From Chthoniobacter flavus (lineage in GTDB: Bacteria; Verrucomicrobiota; Verrucomicrobiia; Chthoniobacterales; JACTMZ01): DNA of 64,000 bases. Both the position numbers and the translations under genes were made by a program. The notes under the pieces were generated by a model. It did no database searches, was not told the DNA's origin, and was given only the letters and a program-made list of their open reading frames with translations. The DNA lies in assembly GCA_945878135.1 (NCBI GenBank), contig CAMDUL010000011.1:1-64000 (forward strand), given 5' to 3'. Shown here piece after piece: positions 8,360 through 17,032 of the stretch; position 1 is the stretch's first letter, and every line of letters starts with the position of its first letter.

Positions 8360-9282
8360 TCCTCGCGCTGGCCGCCGCACTGCTGGTTTTGTCCTTCGTC
8401 TTCAGCGGGCTGGAGGCCGCATGGGTCGCGCTCGACCGCGTGCGTTTGCAGCACCGTGCGGCCAAGAACGAGGGGCGCGCCCGGCAGATGCTTGCATGGG
8501 ATTCGTCCTCCCCGCAGGCCGATCTGGTCATGGCCTGGACCAGCCGGCTGGCCGCGGCCGGCGCCTTCGTGCTGGTCCTCTCCAAGTTGTCCGCCCTCGG
8601 CGCCCCGGCGTGGCTGGCGCCGCTGGTTTTCGTGCCGCTTTACGTGCTGCTCGTGCAATTGCTCGCGCGCCAGGTTTTCCGCCGCCTGCCTTTCAAAGTG
8701 CTCAGCGCTTCCTGGTGGCTGGTTTCGCTCGCGGGTTCCTTCTGGTCGCTCCTCGCCGGACCGGTCGCCGACCTGCTCCGCCGCGTGCCGCGCGAACCGC
8801 TTTCCCGCGCGCCGTCCGCGGAGGAGTTGCTGGTCACCGCCGCGGCGGCGCCCGAAGTTTCCGCGCTCGAACTCGGCATGCTGCGCAGCGTGCTCGACTT
8901 CCGCCGGCTCACGGCGGGCGGACTGGCGCGTCCCCCGCGCGATTTTCCGCACGCGCCGGCCGGTCTCTCGCTGAGCGAGATGCTGGCCGACCGTGCGCTG
9001 GCCGATGCACGGCAGGTGCTAGTCACCGGGGCCGACGGACTCCCGCTCGGGGCGATGTCCGGTGCGATCGCGGCCCTTTCCGGGGCCCCGGGCGCGCGTG
9101 TGCAGTCGTTCGCCCGGCCCCTGCTTTCCTTTCCGCCTGATCTGCCCGCCTGGAAAGTCCTGGCCAGACTGCGGCGCGCCCCGACGCCGGTGGCGGAGGT
9201 GCGCGACGAGGAGTCGGGGCGGTTGCTCGGCATCATCACGGAGGAATCCGCCATCGCACGACTGCTCGGACAAACGGTTTGA
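8356..9282 (+). CDS. CNNM-like membrane protein with a divergent CBS region
   Basis: This 308-residue partner of the upstream CNNM protein has a recognisable DUF21-like N-terminus (LALAAALLVLSFVFSGLEAAWVALDRVRL, with the S-x-x-E-x-A pattern) and about four membrane segments. The region after residue ~190 only loosely resembles CBS motifs (GMLRSVLDFRRLTAGGLARPP; VAEVRDEESGRLLGIITEES), and no CorC C-terminal domain is present. Tandem CNNM pairs are known, but here the second copy is shortened and may act as a regulatory or dimer partner (inference). The start ATG 8356 overlaps the previous TGA, so the pair is translationally coupled. Confidence 0.75.
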   Translation: MILALAAALLVLSFVFSGLEAAWVALDRVRLQHRAAKNEGRARQMLAWDSSSPQADLVMAWTSRLAAAGAFVLVLSKLSALGAPAWLAPLVFVPLYVLLVQLLARQVFRRLPFKVLSASWWLVSLAGSFWSLLAGPVADLLRRVPREPLSRAPSAEELLVTAAAAPEVSALELGMLRSVLDFRRLTAGGLARPPRDFPHAPAGLSLSEMLADRALADARQVLVTGADGLPLGAMSGAIAALSGAPGARVQSFARPLLSFPPDLPAWKVLARLRRAPTPVAEVRDEESGRLLGIITEESAIARLLGQTV

Positions 9283-9321
9283 GGCGTGCAAAAGGCCGTC
9301 GGTGCCGCCATATTCGCCCGA

Positions 9322-10455
9322 ATGTCCGTGACTGTTTCGACCTTTTCCCGGAAGAACCCTTTTCCTGCGCGTCTGACCCGGACGCGGCTCCTCACTGCTC
9401 CAGGTTCGGGCAAGGAGACCCTCCATTTCGAGGTGTCGCTGGCCGGTTCGGGGCTGGCTTATGAAGTCGGCGATTCTCTCGGCATTTTTCCCTCCAATGA
9501 CGCGGCGGAAGTGGACGCGGTGCTGGCCGCCTCGGGATTGAGCGGTGACGAACCGGTGGAAAGTGCGGGGGTCAACCTGCGCGAAGTGCTGACCCGCCAA
9601 GTCACCTTGCGCGAGCCGTCCCGGCAGTTGCTGGCCGCCATTCTCGAAAAATGCCCGGAGGCCGCCGAGCTCTCCGAACTTGTCGACCCGGAAGCCAAGT
9701 CCGTCATGGACGACTGGGTGGATGGTCGCGAGGTCGTCGATATCCTGCAGGCCTACCCGCGGGCCGGATTCACCGCGGATGAGTTGGTCAAAGTGCTGCG
9801 CAAACTGCAACCGCGGCTTTATTCCATTGCGTCCTCGCCCAAGGCTTTTCCCGAAGACATCCATCTCACGGTGGCTGTGGTGCGCTACGAGTTGCATGGA
9901 CGCAAACGGCAGGGAGTTTGTTCCACTTATCTGGCCGACCGCGTGAACGGCGGAACCATGCCGGTCTTCATCCACTCGGCGAAACATTTCCGCCAGCCCG
10001 AGGATCCGTCCGTTCCCGTCATCATGGTCGGTCCGGGCACCGGCATTGCGCCTTTCCGCGCTTTCCTGCAGGAGCGGGAGGTTCTCGGCGCGCCCGGCAA
10101 AACATGGCTTTTCTTCGGCGACCGCAACCGCGCCACCGACTTTCTTTACGAGGAAGAGATCAATGCGTGGCGCGGGAAGGGCGTGCTGCACCGGCTCGAC
10201 ACAGCTTTTTCCCGGGACCAACCGGAGAAAATCTACGTGCAGCAACGCATGATGGAGAACGCCGCCGAATTGTGGCGTTGGCTCGAGGACGGTTCGTACT
10301 TTTATGTCTGCGGTGATGCCTCGCGCATGGCCAAGGATGTGGACGAAGCCCTGCATCGCATCGTCGAGCAAGCCGGAGGCAAATCGAAGGAAGAGGCCGC
10401 GGCCTACGTCGAGGAATTGAAAAAGACGAAACGCTACCGGAAGGACGTCTACTGA
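9322..10455 (+). CDS. CysJ-like FAD/NADPH flavin reductase lacking the flavodoxin domain
   Basis: Residues 1-~230 form an FAD-binding domain of the sulfite/cytochrome P450 reductase type (PRLYSIASSP binds FAD; KRQGVCSTYLADRV). The rest is the NADPH-binding domain (GPGTGIAPFRAFLQER, SRDQPEKIYVQQRM) ending in the characteristic KRYRKDVY. The normal N-terminal FMN flavodoxin domain of CysJ is missing: only 377 residues are present. Related short forms pair with sulfite reductase or another hemoprotein, but no such gene is nearby. The stop overlaps mpl by one base. GTG 9286 is an alternative start. Confidence 0.82.
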   Translation: MSVTVSTFSRKNPFPARLTRTRLLTAPGSGKETLHFEVSLAGSGLAYEVGDSLGIFPSNDAAEVDAVLAASGLSGDEPVESAGVNLREVLTRQVTLREPSRQLLAAILEKCPEAAELSELVDPEAKSVMDDWVDGREVVDILQAYPRAGFTADELVKVLRKLQPRLYSIASSPKAFPEDIHLTVAVVRYELHGRKRQGVCSTYLADRVNGGTMPVFIHSAKHFRQPEDPSVPVIMVGPGTGIAPFRAFLQEREVLGAPGKTWLFFGDRNRATDFLYEEEINAWRGKGVLHRLDTAFSRDQPEKIYVQQRMMENAAELWRWLEDGSYFYVCGDASRMAKDVDEALHRIVEQAGGKSKEEAAAYVEELKKTKRYRKDVY

Positions 10456-11852
10456 TGAGCGCACCGCAGAATTTGCGCAAGGTCCACTTCACCGGCATCT
10501 GCGGCACGGCGATGGGTTCGCTCGCCGCCGCGCTGCGGGACCGGGGCGTCGCGGTGACCGGTTCGGACGACAATGTCTACCCGCCCATGTCGACCTTCCT
10601 CGAAGGCAAGGGCATCACGATCAGCCGGGGGTTCCGTCCGGAAAACCTCCCGTCCGACGCCGACTTCGTCGTCGTCGGCAATGCCATGGCCCGCGGCAAC
10701 CCCGAGGTGGAAGCCGTCCTCAACCGCAAGCTGCTCTATTACTCGTTGCCCGAGGCGCTGAAATTTTTCTTCCTGCGCGGGCGCCACAATCTGGTGGTCA
10801 CCGGCACGCACGGCAAAACCACGACCACGTCGCTCCTGACGTGGATTTTCGAGTCGGCCGGCCTCGCCCCGTCCTGGCTCATCGGGGGAATCCCCAACAA
10901 CCTCGGGCAAGGCTGCCGCCTCGGGGACTCGAAATATTTCATCCTCGAGGGCGACGAGTATGACACGGCTTTCTTCGACAAGCGCTCTAAATTCGTCCAC
11001 TACCTCCCCGAGTTGCTCATCGTGAACAACATCGAGTTCGACCATGCGGACATCTTCCGCGACCTCGAAGACGTCATGACCAGCTTCCGCCGCCTCGTCC
11101 AGATTGTCCCCTCCGAGGGCATGGTCCTGCTCAATGCCGACGACCCGAACTGCCGCGCCCTGGCCGAAAAGTGCCCCGCGCCGATGCTCGAGGTCGGTTT
11201 GTCTCCCAATGCCGGCAATCACATCCGCGAGGTGAACTACGGACGCGAGTCCTCGGCTTTCACCCTTTTCGGCGAACGTTTCGAGATCCCGATGATCGGC
11301 GAATTCAACGTCCGCAATGCCGCCATGGCGGTGTCGGCCGCACATTTTTACAACGTTCCCTTCACGGACATCCGCAAAGCCCTGCAAACCTTCACCGGCA
11401 TCCGCCGCCGCCAGGAAGTGCGCGGCGAGGCGGGTGGCGTCACGGTCATCGACGATTTCGGCCACCATCCCACGGCCATTGCGCAGACCATCGAGGGACT
11501 GCGTGTGAAATTCCCGGACGCCAAACTGTGGGCCGTCTTCGAACCGCGCTCCAACACCACGCGACGCGCGGTTTTCCAAGACATCCTGCCCAAAGCTTTC
11601 GCCGGGGCCGACGGCGTGGTGCTGGCCCAAGTGGCGCGGATGGACCAGTTGCCCGAGAACGAGCGCCTCAATCCGGAGAAAGTGGTGTCCGACCTCAAGA
11701 GCGCCGGCAAGCAGGCTTTCTACGAACCCGACACGACGGCGATCATCGACCGCGTGGTTTCACTCGCCGGCCCGGGCGACATCGTCGTCGTCTTCAGCAA
11801 CGGCGGTTTCGACAACATCCACGGCAAGTTGCTCTCGAAACTCGGGAGCTGA
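10455..11852 (+). CDS. mpl: UDP-MurNAc:L-Ala-gamma-D-Glu-meso-DAP ligase (murein peptide ligase)
   Basis: Recycles the cell-wall tripeptide by joining it to UDP-N-acetylmuramate using ATP. All three Mur ligase domains are present in 465 residues: the N-terminal UDP-binding domain (HFTGICGTAMGSLA), the central ATP domain with P-loop GTHGKTTTT (Lys121) and EGDEYDTAFFDKRSKF, and the C-terminal domain with DDFGHHPTAI and FEPRSNT. The GDEYDTAFFDKRSKF stretch separates Mpl from MurC. Its presence implies DAP-containing peptidoglycan, consistent with dapF-dapA-dapB further on. The start ATG 10455 shares a base with the stop of the flavin reductase. Confidence 0.94.
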   Translation: MSAPQNLRKVHFTGICGTAMGSLAAALRDRGVAVTGSDDNVYPPMSTFLEGKGITISRGFRPENLPSDADFVVVGNAMARGNPEVEAVLNRKLLYYSLPEALKFFFLRGRHNLVVTGTHGKTTTTSLLTWIFESAGLAPSWLIGGIPNNLGQGCRLGDSKYFILEGDEYDTAFFDKRSKFVHYLPELLIVNNIEFDHADIFRDLEDVMTSFRRLVQIVPSEGMVLLNADDPNCRALAEKCPAPMLEVGLSPNAGNHIREVNYGRESSAFTLFGERFEIPMIGEFNVRNAAMAVSAAHFYNVPFTDIRKALQTFTGIRRRQEVRGEAGGVTVIDDFGHHPTAIAQTIEGLRVKFPDAKLWAVFEPRSNTTRRAVFQDILPKAFAGADGVVLAQVARMDQLPENERLNPEKVVSDLKSAGKQAFYEPDTTAIIDRVVSLAGPGDIVVVFSNGGFDNIHGKLLSKLGS

Positions 11853-11903
11853 GATCCGCGATGGTCCGTGCGGCGAAGCCCGCCGGGCGCTTGCCGGTGG
11901 AAC

Positions 11904-12557
11904 TCAGTCCTTCGGTCCGCCCCAGACCCCGCCGCTCTCCGCCACCGCCTCGCCGACCTGCCGCTCGAGCAGACGTTGTGCTTCCGTGGTCAAATCGCCG
12001 TGGCGCGACGCGCTCTCGCGCGCGGATTCCAGCAGGGCGTTGACCGCCGCGGCGCGTTCTTCCGCGCTTAGTTTGTTCCAGAATCCCTCCGTTTCCTCCG
12101 CTTCGTAGGACAGCATCTCGACCCCGAGAACCTCCGGCCCGGGCCAGACCAGCACCACCCGCGAATCGCGCGGGTCCATTTCGAGGTAGAAGCCTCGAGC
12201 GAGATCGAATCCCGCCTTGGCGGCGAAGGTCCCGCGCAGCTGCAACCGCTTCGTGCTCCCCAACCATTGGTGTTCCCACTCGTATTGGTGGGCGAATTCC
12301 CGCCGCACGGTGGCCAGCTCGAGTATCGGGGTCTGCGCCTGCAGCACCGTCTCGCGTCCGATGCGGACCTCCGGACGGAATTGCAACCGCCGCGCCACGC
12401 CATCCGCGATCCGCCGCGCCAGTTCCACCGCCGGTTCACCGGCGGCCCGGGCTGCCTCCCCGGGCATCCGCGCGCACGAGCGCATCAACCACGCGGCGCA
12501 CAGCGTCAGCACCACCAGCACCAACGCCGCCGAAATGGCCCGAGGCAAATGTCCCAT
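11904..12557 (-). CDS. DUF4230-like membrane-anchored protein
   Basis: 217 residues with an N-terminal hydrophobic anchor (about 8-26, ISAALVLVVLTLCAAWLM) and a soluble extracytoplasmic domain. The LELATVRREFAHQYEWEHQWLGS stretch, broken by a conserved-looking basic and aromatic pattern, followed by LRGTFAAKAGFDL, resembles DUF4230, a family of unknown function. The C-terminal part is helical and charged. It is convergent with mpl and is the only gene on its strand before the tRNA. Function unknown. Confidence 0.6.
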   Translation of the reverse strand: MGHLPRAISAALVLVVLTLCAAWLMRSCARMPGEAARAAGEPAVELARRIADGVARRLQFRPEVRIGRETVLQAQTPILELATVRREFAHQYEWEHQWLGSTKRLQLRGTFAAKAGFDLARGFYLEMDPRDSRVVLVWPGPEVLGVEMLSYEAEETEGFWNKLSAEERAAAVNALLESARESASRHGDLTTEAQRLLERQVGEAVAESGGVWGGPKD

Positions 12558-12734
12558 AAAGCGCGCGATACCTTACCACGACCGGCAAATGAGCAGTAAT
12601 CTTGAAAAAGCGTCGAGAGTTTATGGTTGAGGGTTGAGAGGGATTGCCTGCGCCACGCTTCGGCCGTCTCGCTGCGCTCGGCTCGAACTGCGTTCTCATC
12701 CCTCGGGAGGGCTTCGAGTCCGCCTGCGGCGGAG

Positions 12735-12822
12735 TGGCGGATGGGGAGGGATTCGAACCCTCGGTGCATTGCTGCACACACGCTTTCCAAGCGTGCGCAT
12801 TCGACCACTCTGCCACCCATCC
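12735..12822 (-). tRNA. tRNA-Ser (anticodon GGA)
   Basis: On the minus strand a full class II tRNA is seen: acceptor stem GGATGGG/CCCATCC, a D-arm with GGCAGAGTGGTCGAATGC, anticodon stem CACGC/GCGTG with loop TTGGAAA (anticodon GGA), a long variable arm and a T-arm with GGTTCGAATC. The CCA end is encoded (12735-12737). The long variable arm fits serine. Confidence 0.95.
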
Positions 12823-12934
12823 GGAGTGAGCCTCCAGTAAACACGGACCCGGGGGAATCCGCAAGCCGGCGAACCGTTTTCCCCTTAATGGCCGGACTTG
12901 GTTCGTGCCCCCCGCGGATGCATTATGCTGTCCG

Positions 12935-13807
12935 ATGCCCGACTTTTCCGACGACCCTTCCAACAGTCCGCACGACGATCTGCACTACCGGGAATACAAG
13001 ATCCTGCTCCATCCGGAACGCTTTGCCACGCCGCAGGCGTTCCAGGATTTCTGGCAGGTGGTGAAGCGCGTGGCCAAGCAGTTCGATGTGCGTCTGGAGG
13101 AGGAGGACGATGCTTTCGCCAACCAAGTCCGGGAGGTCCTCTTTTTTGACACCCCGGATTTCGACCTCTACAACAACCACTTCATCGTGCGTCTGCGCAC
13201 GCTTTACCGCGACGGTTGGCCGGCGGGCACGCCGGAGCTGACGGTGAAGTTCCGTCATCCGGACTTCGAGAAAGCGGCCCGGGTCGATGTGCGTCCGGCG
13301 CTGGCCGGCGAGACGCGGATCAAATTCAAGGAGGAGTTGCTGCCGCGGCCGGACCGCCTCGGGGAGCTCCGGTCGATTTTCTCGCACAATTCGGTGCTGG
13401 CCTTGCCGCGCGAGGCGATGAATTTCGCGCTGGAGAACATCACGCACGCTTTCCCCGCGTTCCGCGCCATCGAAGGCAAGGGCGAAGCACCGATCGAATT
13501 GGTCAACGACATGGCGGTGGAGGAAGTGCAGGTCAACACGGGGTCGGCGCACTTCGGTCACCATTACAAAGGCAGGACAACCATCGCGGTATGGCGCAGC
13601 CGCAAGCTCGAGCAGCCGGTCTGCGGGGAATTCGCCTTCCAGTGCAAGTTCAGCAAGTCGGACGACATCCACGAGGGCACGCTGGAACGGGCGGCGGCTT
13701 TCCACAAGGAACTGCAGAAAACGGCGGCGGACTGGGTGCTGCTGGGCACGACCAAGACGGCGCTGGTCTACGGGCTCGGGAACAAGACGGTGGTGAACCA
13801 TGAGTGA
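12935..13807 (+). CDS. CYTH-like domain protein (putative triphosphate-binding)
   Basis: A 290-residue soluble protein. REYKILLHPERF near the N-terminus, LFFDTPDFDLYNNHFIVRLR (one strand and helix) and ELTVKFRHPD follow the order of CYTH tunnel enzymes: an EhK-type strand, then YFDTPDxxLxxxxxxLRxR, then a TLK-like strand. CYTH proteins bind triphosphates such as thiamine triphosphate or polyphosphate. Later parts (ELVNDMAVEEVQVNTG, FKFSK-like FQCKFSK) could give further strands. This is inference from motif order. An alternative GTG start lies at 12905. The last bases overlap the first chromate-transporter gene by 8 bases, so the three genes form one coupled unit. Confidence 0.5.
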   Translation: MPDFSDDPSNSPHDDLHYREYKILLHPERFATPQAFQDFWQVVKRVAKQFDVRLEEEDDAFANQVREVLFFDTPDFDLYNNHFIVRLRTLYRDGWPAGTPELTVKFRHPDFEKAARVDVRPALAGETRIKFKEELLPRPDRLGELRSIFSHNSVLALPREAMNFALENITHAFPAFRAIEGKGEAPIELVNDMAVEEVQVNTGSAHFGHHYKGRTTIAVWRSRKLEQPVCGEFAFQCKFSKSDDIHEGTLERAAAFHKELQKTAADWVLLGTTKTALVYGLGNKTVVNHE

Positions 13808-14363
13808 GTTGTCCGCATCGCCGGTCTCACTCGGACGGATTTTCCGGGTCTTCGCGCAGATCGGGGTGACCAGTTTCGGCGGCGGCATCGTGGCTTACTT
13901 GCGCCGCGCCCTGGTGGAGAAAGAGAAGTGGCTTGACGAGGACCGCTTCATGGCGGCCTTGGAAATTTCGCAGACGTTGCCCGGGTTGAATTCGACGAAC
14001 ATGAGCGTGATCGTCGGCCGCCAGCTGCGTGGCGCGGCCGGCGCTTTCGTCGCGGTGCTCGGCATGATCCTGCCCGGCGCGGTCATTCTCACCGGATTGG
14101 GCTTCGCCTATGTCGCGCTGCGGCATGATCCGAAAGTCGCCCTGATTCTGACCGGTGTGGCCGCGGCGGCGGTCGGGCTGCTCCTGCAGGTGACGCTGAA
14201 AATCGGCTGGAAGCAGCTGGTCCGGCCGCTGGACCTGTCTTTCGTCCTCCTTGTCTTCGTGCTGGTCGGTCTCTTCCACGTGTCGCTGCTCGTCATTCTG
14301 GTCACCGTCGCCCCTCTGGCCGTGTGGATGCACCGGCCGGGGGCGAAGAAGGAAGGCTTATGA
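13800..14363 (+). CDS. chrA: Chromate transporter (CHR family), first half
   Basis: A single-domain CHR protein of 187 residues. The N-terminal FRVFAQIGVTSFGGGIVAYLRR and LEISQTLPGLNSTNMSVIVGRQLRG are the family signature (FGGP/PGP-like region). About six membrane helices follow. Short CHR proteins work as pairs with opposite topology. Substrate may be chromate or another oxyanion. It overlaps the CYTH-like gene upstream and its stop overlaps the start of the second half (ATGA). Confidence 0.88.
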   Translation: MSELSASPVSLGRIFRVFAQIGVTSFGGGIVAYLRRALVEKEKWLDEDRFMAALEISQTLPGLNSTNMSVIVGRQLRGAAGAFVAVLGMILPGAVILTGLGFAYVALRHDPKVALILTGVAAAAVGLLLQVTLKIGWKQLVRPLDLSFVLLVFVLVGLFHVSLLVILVTVAPLAVWMHRPGAKKEGL

Positions 14364-14908
14364 CGAAGATTGTCGAATTGATCAACGTCTTCGCCTTGCT
14401 CTCCCTGCTCGCGGTCGGAGGAGGCACGGCGGTGCTGCCGGAGATGAAGCACGTCACCGTCGAACGCCACCACTGGGTGACCGACACGCAGTTCGCCGAG
14501 ATCTACAGCCTCGGTCAACTGGCCCCGGGACCGAACATGACATGCGTGGCGCTCATCGGCTACGAGGTCTCCGGACTCGCCGGTCTCTTGGCCGTGCTCG
14601 TCGCATTTTTCTTCCCCGCCTGCTTGCTGTGTTATTTTGTCAGCAAATTCTGGGATGCCGCGGAGGGCTCGCCATGGCGCAACGCGGTGCAGCGCGGTAT
14701 GGCGCCGGTCGTGGTAGGACTGATGCTGGCCGGTTGTTACGCGCTGGGCAAAACGGCGAGCTACAATCCCGCCCGGGACTGGGAGTTCAATCTGCTCACT
14801 CTGGCCATCGGCGCGGCGGTCGCGGTCATTCTGAGTGTCACGCGGATCAATCCGGCCTTGACCATCGTCGGGGGCGGCATCGCCGGGTATTTCCTGCTCG
14901 GCAGTTGA
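14360..14908 (+). CDS. chrA: Chromate transporter (CHR family), second half
   Basis: The partner CHR domain, 182 residues: LSLLAVGGGTAVLPEMKHVTV and YSLGQLAPGPNMTCVALIGYE are the C-terminal-type signature (GGG, APGP). About six helices follow, ending GGGIAGYFLLG. Paired with the preceding gene it would make a heterodimeric transporter equivalent to a long ChrA. ATG 14360 overlaps the upstream stop. The next gene is convergent with only 3 bases between. Confidence 0.88.
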   Translation: MTKIVELINVFALLSLLAVGGGTAVLPEMKHVTVERHHWVTDTQFAEIYSLGQLAPGPNMTCVALIGYEVSGLAGLLAVLVAFFFPACLLCYFVSKFWDAAEGSPWRNAVQRGMAPVVVGLMLAGCYALGKTASYNPARDWEFNLLTLAIGAAVAVILSVTRINPALTIVGGGIAGYFLLGS

Positions 14909-14911
14909 CCG

Positions 14912-16198
14912 CTATTCGTAGCGCAGGGCTTTGACCGGATCCATGCGGGCGGCGAACCAGGCGGGGATGACGGCCGCGATCGTGCAGATGAGGAAAGCGC
15001 TGGCGCAGATGATGGCGATATCGGAGGGGACGATTTCCGCGGGGATTTCGGAGAACTGGTAGATCGACTTCGGGAAAATTTCAACGCCCATGACCCCGGA
15101 GAGCCATCCGCTGACCTGATTGCGGTATTGGACGAGCCAGATGCCGGTGGCGAGGCCGATGAGCGTGCCGAAGAACCCGACAACGATGCCTTGGCCGACG
15201 AAAACGCCGATGATCTGTCCGGTGCGCGCGCCGAGGGCCTTGAGGATGCCGATCTCGCGCGTTTTCTGCACGGTGACGGTGATGAGCGTGTTCATGATGC
15301 CGAAGGCGGCGACGATGACGATGAAGAGAAGGATGAAAAACATGACATTGCGCTCCATGTGGATGGCCTCGAAGAGTTCGCGGTTCATGTCCATCCACGT
15401 CGACATGGGCAAGCCGTCGCCCGCGACGAGCCGGATGTTGTCACGCACGGCGGCGGCCTGGTAGGGGTGGACGGTCTTGATGGTCAGCCCGTGCACACCG
15501 CCGCCGAGGCCGTAGAGTTCCTGGCCGATGTGCAGGGGCACGAGGAGGAACTCGGAGTCGTAGAGATAGCGGCCGGACTCGAAGACGCCCGTGACGGTGA
15601 GTTCCAAGGGGAGGATCATCTCGCGCAATTCGCCGGCGCTTTTCGTTCTCGCCGCGCCCTGTTCCAGTTCGTTGATGCTGTCGACGATTTCCTCGAGGTT
15701 GCCCGGCGAATAGACGGTGATGGTATCGCCGACGCCCACTCCGAGGATTCCCGCGAGGGCCGATCCGACAACGACCTCGTTGCCGTCGAGTTTCAGTTCG
15801 CCCGCGACCATGAAGTCCCGGAGGGCCGTGACGGAGGCCTCCGCCGCGGGGTCGATGGCCCGGATTTTCGGGGCGAGCCGGCGCCCCATGAACTCGGCGA
15901 GCACGGGTCCCTGGACGAACGGTGCCACCCCGGTGACGCCCTCGGCGGCGCGGATGCGGGCGGCTTGCGCGGGCCAGTCCTCGATGATGGTCTCGCCGCC
16001 CGCCACGAGATGCGCGTCGAAGCCGAGGACTTTGCGGCGCAATTCCTGCTCGAAGCCGGTCATCACGGAGATGACGAGGATAAGCACCATGATGCCGAGG
16101 GTGACGCCGAGGATGGAGATGACCGTGATGAGGCTGAGGAAGGTGCGCTTCGGTTTGAGGTAGCGCAGGGCGAGGAAGAGGCTGAAGGGTTTGGTCAC
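14912..16198 (-). CDS. lolC: LolC/LolE-family lipoprotein-releasing ABC permease
   Basis: An inner-membrane permease that, with a LolD ATPase, extracts lipoproteins for transfer to the outer membrane. It has four membrane spans: one at the N-terminus (LITVISILGVTLGIMVLILVIS) and three at the C-terminus (FFILLFIVIVAAFGIMNTLI onwards). A large periplasmic MacB-like domain lies between them. The LALRYL opening and TREIGILKALGA coupling helix are typical. GTG 16198 gives 428 residues; a TTG 39 bases upstream is less likely. No lolD lies adjacent. It is the last gene of a long leftward run that starts with tmk. Confidence 0.85.
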   Translation of the reverse strand: MTKPFSLFLALRYLKPKRTFLSLITVISILGVTLGIMVLILVISVMTGFEQELRRKVLGFDAHLVAGGETIIEDWPAQAARIRAAEGVTGVAPFVQGPVLAEFMGRRLAPKIRAIDPAAEASVTALRDFMVAGELKLDGNEVVVGSALAGILGVGVGDTITVYSPGNLEEIVDSINELEQGAARTKSAGELREMILPLELTVTGVFESGRYLYDSEFLLVPLHIGQELYGLGGGVHGLTIKTVHPYQAAAVRDNIRLVAGDGLPMSTWMDMNRELFEAIHMERNVMFFILLFIVIVAAFGIMNTLITVTVQKTREIGILKALGARTGQIIGVFVGQGIVVGFFGTLIGLATGIWLVQYRNQVSGWLSGVMGVEIFPKSIYQFSEIPAEIVPSDIAIICASAFLICTIAAVIPAWFAARMDPVKALRYE

Positions 16199-16242
16199 GG
16201 GTCTTGGAAAGTGTCGCCTCTGGGTGCCGGCGGGCAAGGATA

Positions 16243-16265
16243 AGCGGCGCGGCGCGCGGCGCTAC
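16243..16265. repeat. GTAGCG-type palindrome between two minus-strand genes
   Basis: AGCGGCGCGGC followed by GCGCGGCGCTAC forms a compact GC-rich near-palindrome. Read on the minus strand it starts GTAGCGCCGCG, and the TAG at 16264-16262 is the stop codon of the TPR-like gene. It lies 45 bases upstream of the lolC start. Confidence 0.65.
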
Positions 16266-17029
16266 TCTTCCCGGGGCGCGAGCCGTTCGGCCGCGGGGAT
16301 GTCCAGTTTGGCTTCGAGTTCGTTGATCAGGGTGACGACACGGGGCAGACGTTCCTCCTCGCCGAGGAGATAGATCGCGCGGAGCTTGTCGTAGGCCTCG
16401 CGTTCGCGTCCGGGGCACTCGGCCAGCTCGTAGGCGGCGAGGCGTTTGACATAAGGCGGCGCCTCCGGGTGGCCGGCGGCGGCGGTGAAGGCATCGGCGG
16501 CCGCGCAGTGGTCGAGGAATTTGTCGCGCAGCATGATGCCGAGGCGTTCGCGCAGGAGGTAGCGGTCCGGGTTGTTGGCGATGCCGCGCTCGAGGAAATC
16601 GCGCCCGAGTTCGTGGTATTCGCGTTCGGCCCGCCGGCGGAGGAATTCGCTGGGTTCCCGGGGATTTTCGCGGGCCGCGACCGAGGCGTTCCAAGCCAGG
16701 TGCCAGCTGGCGAGGTCCCAGTAGACGAGCGAACGCGGTTGCAGGGCGGTCACGCTCTGGAAGAGTCCGGCCATGCGTCCCCAGGCCGTTTGTTCCCACG
16801 CGGTGTGGGCTTCGATCCAGAGGAAGGCCGAAACGAGGGAACGGAATCCGCTCAAGGCTGCGGCGTAGGCAAGTTGCCCGATCTGTTCGCGCAGGCCGAT
16901 ATCGAGGGTGGCGGTGCGCAGGTTGGCCGCGCGGTGGGCTTGGTCGAGCGACGTTTCGAGGGGCAGCCGGGCCAGGCCGAAGAGCAGGAGGGCGCCGATG
17001 ACGGCGGTCCAGAGCGCGACGGGTCGCAT
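16262..17029 (-). CDS. Membrane-anchored helical-repeat protein of unknown function
   Basis: 255 residues with one N-terminal hydrophobic segment (about 5-20) and an extracytoplasmic, helix-rich body. Patterns such as LQPRSLVYWDLASWHLAWN, RDFLERGIANNPDRYLLRERLG and AFTAAAGHPEAPPYVKRLAAYELA look like TPR-type helical pairs. I do not recognise a named family. It lies between an ABC-2-type permease (4 bases upstream) and lolC in a leftward operon, so an envelope or export role is possible but unproven. Its TAG stop lies inside a palindromic repeat. Confidence 0.6.
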   Translation of the reverse strand: MRPVALWTAVIGALLLFGLARLPLETSLDQAHRAANLRTATLDIGLREQIGQLAYAAALSGFRSLVSAFLWIEAHTAWEQTAWGRMAGLFQSVTALQPRSLVYWDLASWHLAWNASVAARENPREPSEFLRRRAEREYHELGRDFLERGIANNPDRYLLRERLGIMLRDKFLDHCAAADAFTAAAGHPEAPPYVKRLAAYELAECPGREREAYDKLRAIYLLGEEERLPRVVTLINELEAKLDIPAAERLAPREE

Positions 17030-17032
17030 AAC

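Noticed and set aside
12558-12734. Possible gene or RNA between the DUF4230-like gene and tRNA-Ser
   Set aside because: Only the upstream of the two flanking minus-strand genes and a TTATGGTTGAGGGTTGAGAG direct-repeat stretch are seen; no coding frame or structured RNA could be supported.
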